Source: Acidaminococcus sp050873445 (GTDB lineage Bacteria; Bacillota; Negativicutes; Acidaminococcales; Acidaminococcaceae). Taken from it: a stretch of 7,489 nt of DNA. The stretch spans positions 1-7,489 of the forward strand of contig NZ_JBNMIU010000073.1 in assembly GCF_050873445.1 (NCBI RefSeq). The letters are read 5' to 3'. The notes below the pieces were generated by a model that was given only the letters and a program-made list of their open reading frames with translations, searched no databases and was not told where the DNA came from. The position numbers and the translations under genes were made by a program. Shown here piece after piece: positions 7,101-7,489 of the stretch; the first letter of the stretch is position 1, and every line of letters starts with the position of its first letter.

Positions 7101-7310
7101 CCGCTTCACGTTGGGAGAATGGCGGTCCAGCCTGCCCAGCTGGGCAATATACTTGCGATACGGACGGCTGTTGCTTTTCATAGGCTTCAAAAGGACTTCC
7201 ATGGGAGCCTTCTGGAACAGCAGCTTCAAATCCTGGTCATCGATCTGCTCCAGATTTTCTTTCGTGGTTTCCTTCAGAAGCGGGGGAATGGTTTGTTTCG
7301 TAGTCTTCAT
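4125..7310 (-). CDS. McrB-like AAA+ NTPase, 1061 aa
   Basis: Probable motor and target-recognition subunit of a McrBC-type defence module. Layout: a helical N-terminal domain (about 1-175); a charged, Lys/Arg/Glu-rich and then Pro/Ala/Glu-rich disordered linker (about 176-319); a probable beta-rich module of unknown type (about 320-540); a helical part (about 545-715); the AAA+ core (about 720-930); a helical C-terminus. The core shows Walker A GAPGSGKTS (742-750, Lys748), Walker B ILLDEAN (835-841, Asp838-Glu839), a sensor segment TINNDHTTE (884-892) and a downstream SPRLIDRA with Arg897 and Arg901. The sensor reads N-x-D-x-T-T and not the classical McrB MNxxDR, so GTP use cannot be assumed. 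E. coli McrB is only 459 aa. The start at 7310 is preferred because GGAGG (7320-7316) lies 5 bp upstream; the adjacent ATG at 7313 is too close, and earlier in-frame starts lack a ribosome binding site. The two most N-terminal modules are the likely target-binding parts, by analogy with the McrB N-terminal domain. Confidence 0.85.
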   Translation of the reverse strand: MKTTKQTIPPLLKETTKENLEQIDDQDLKLLFQKAPMEVLLKPMKSNSRPYRKYIAQLGRLDRHSPNVKRKMLPFAAELYRKGDKQYRLILVAALHELLYQVEKGLEQLLSDKPADWKKLQGYNPATMADFLLRFRQFCQEHHAAVTLDQFWAALRLLEIPYPVGPQKKVALLLEKKEKEAAASRESSREEIVKEAAKPEGKEPEARQKEKNRGTRKKENRKDNKKDRNRKREVQTGKKSGEESIPAAVTETETKPELAPEPVRTKKEHFYVRSEDSQAKPEMADSQPETKPAAAVPAAVQEKDSAAENPESAALTPSVSRTIVGRINIVDSFYNFTPMGVWNAGQYRALTQEEIDALIPRAEQYKNINLWYSLHSDQKFMEEHFHENDIVFLDLSPDDLVENKDSQGNLRSTAYRVFCIDALKAGKLRFPYEEGLYALVEEKQLLDPLATDTVLRLQEPNLFVGQQLLLHLENGWIAGPYEVQRNVRFGFYLESDVPENQYLLTACPQDAWKTETFYPAEGTWASRQEKTEWVFYHRLAGTQSQLVDLATDEVLVRSLVNCCRAEQGDLVKPADLKAFLQREEERLFTDLPTAIRQQRLDRLEAILEGDDIARDSYKAVGDFLYQHLLENLDKRWSQDFITAMVERVPDLWRQLGSAKNLSSRNRRTIAQVQERQARLAQPQSEEELARRINALPASGSSNRKCLDYLVEAIQKERPQYSRNLIMNLLLCTTQGFLTVFSGAPGSGKTSFCNLLGRVLGLTQFDRKIGGQDFMSTANRYIPVSVERGWTSKRDLIGYYNPLNKTFEESNRDVYDGLRLLDWEKRHGVRQYPYYILLDEANLSPMEYYWADFMNVCDDWNGEHTINLGHSHRFQLPETLHFLATINNDHTTETLSPRLIDRAWIITLPHTEFVPEVGRGMGNGEIQRISWLQLKNLFDVAPRENCALTSVEQNVYDRVKARLAEQNIYLSMRIELAIHRYWRAASRLMEPEEHIRPGIIALDFAVAQKILPKLSGNGAEYEKWLIQFRDDCASNKLRQSTALLDQILEWGNRRMKFFQFFH

Positions 7311-7330
7311 CATAACCTCCGTCATGCAGA

Positions 7331-7358
7331 AATATAGTAATAAAATTTGACAAATCAA
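7331..7358 (-). promoter_or_regulatory. Predicted promoter of the McrB-like operon
   Basis: On the minus strand TTGATT (7358-7353) and TATATT (7336-7331) are separated by 16 bp, giving a start near 7324 and a very short leader before the ribosome binding site GGAGG at 7320-7316. The -10 is good and the -35 moderate. No terminator separates the NTPase gene from the nuclease gene, so both should be transcribed from here. The -35 box touches the outer edge of the hairpin array at 7358. Confidence 0.5.
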
Positions 7359-7489
7359 AACTACCCGTATAACGGGTAGTTTGCTCTGCGGCTATAAGCC
7401 GCGTTACCTGCCTCGGCCTTAAGGCCCTAGATTTAAAGGCTACCAACCGCACTACATTTCCTGGCAGCCCCTCACTCGAGGGGCTTATT
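7358..7489 (+). mobile_element. Array of four hairpins, possible IS200/IS605-type element end
   Basis: Four compact palindromes follow one another. First, AAACTACCCGT (7358-7368) pairs with ACGGGTAGTTT (7372-7382), 11 bp with a 3-base loop. Second, GCGGCT (7388-7393) pairs with AGCCGC (7397-7402). Third is the 12-bp perfect palindrome GGCCTTAAGGCC (7415-7426). Fourth, AGCCCCTC (7466-7473) pairs with GAGGGGCT (7478-7485). Serial hairpins of this kind occur at the ends and in the transposase leader of IS200/IS605 elements, which are processed as single strands by a Y1 transposase; the pattern also resembles such ends as I recall them in Bacillota. No transposase is visible because the window ends here. 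On the minus strand the first hairpin with its TTTT tail could instead be the terminator of an upstream gene. Confidence 0.45.

Noticed and set aside
6504..7337. Plus-strand open frame rich in Phe, Pro and Leu that looks membrane-like
   Set aside because: The hydrophobic runs are the reverse complement of Lys/Glu-rich codons in the NTPase linker, not a true membrane protein.
7311..7358. Longer start for the NTPase beginning at 7358 or at an internal ATG
   Set aside because: The extra residues overlap the predicted promoter and the ribosome binding site, and no ribosome binding site precedes those starts. The start at 7310 has GGAGG at 5 bp.
7237..7452. Minus-strand frame of 71 codons crossing the hairpin array
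   Set aside because: It runs through four palindromes, the promoter and the start of the NTPase gene in another frame; no ribosome binding site was found.
7358..7489. CRISPR array
   Set aside because: The palindromes differ from one another and there is no constant repeat with regular spacers.

Overview
The window joins two stretches of very different base composition at a tRNA-Ser gene. Left of the tRNA (about 1-2177) the DNA is visibly AT-rich and phage- or island-like. Right of it (about 2270-7350) it is GC-rich with GC-rich third codon positions, and this is probably the resident or older DNA. Strong AGGAGG-type ribosome binding sites, compact operons, a tRNA with encoded CCA and intrinsic hairpin-plus-T-run terminators suggest a member of the Bacillota. 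The mix of GC-rich genes and AT-rich mobile DNA would fit the Negativicutes, but that is a guess and not a sequence match.

Left region, 1-2177: the integration end of a mobile element. A complete tyrosine recombinase (878-1816, minus) carries all six catalytic residues and is followed 26 bp later by an unrecognised 160-aa gene (369-851, minus). This two-gene operon appears to end at a minus-strand terminator (236-283). A plus-strand terminator (143-197) faces it, so a plus-strand gene probably ends just at the left edge. The non-coding stretch between the integrase and the tRNA holds a helically phased set of TTYACA motifs, a terminator and an imperfect hairpin, as expected for the recombination region of an integrative element. 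The likely attachment core is the 3' end of the tRNA-Ser(GCU) gene. The other attachment site lies outside the window.

Centre, 2178-2319: tRNA-Ser(GCU), minus strand, with a near-consensus promoter that begins 8 bp after the stop codon of the next gene.

Right region, 2328-7310: a two-gene operon on the minus strand, transcribed towards the tRNA. The first gene encodes a large (1061 aa) McrB-like AAA+ NTPase. The second encodes a 596-aa DUF2357/McrC-like protein with a PD-(D/E)xK nuclease domain. Together they look like a McrBC-type (type IV restriction-like) defence module, in which the NTPase would move or remodel DNA and its partner would cut it. The NTPase is far longer than E. coli McrB, has a long charged disordered linker and an unidentified probable beta-rich module, and its sensor motif does not match the classical McrB signature. 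It is therefore a divergent member of unknown target.

Right edge, 7358-7489: four consecutive short hairpins directly abut the predicted promoter of the McrB-like gene. They resemble the structured end of an IS200/IS605-type element, whose body would lie beyond the window. Overall this looks like a small defence module at a tRNA integration hot spot, with mobile DNA on both sides.
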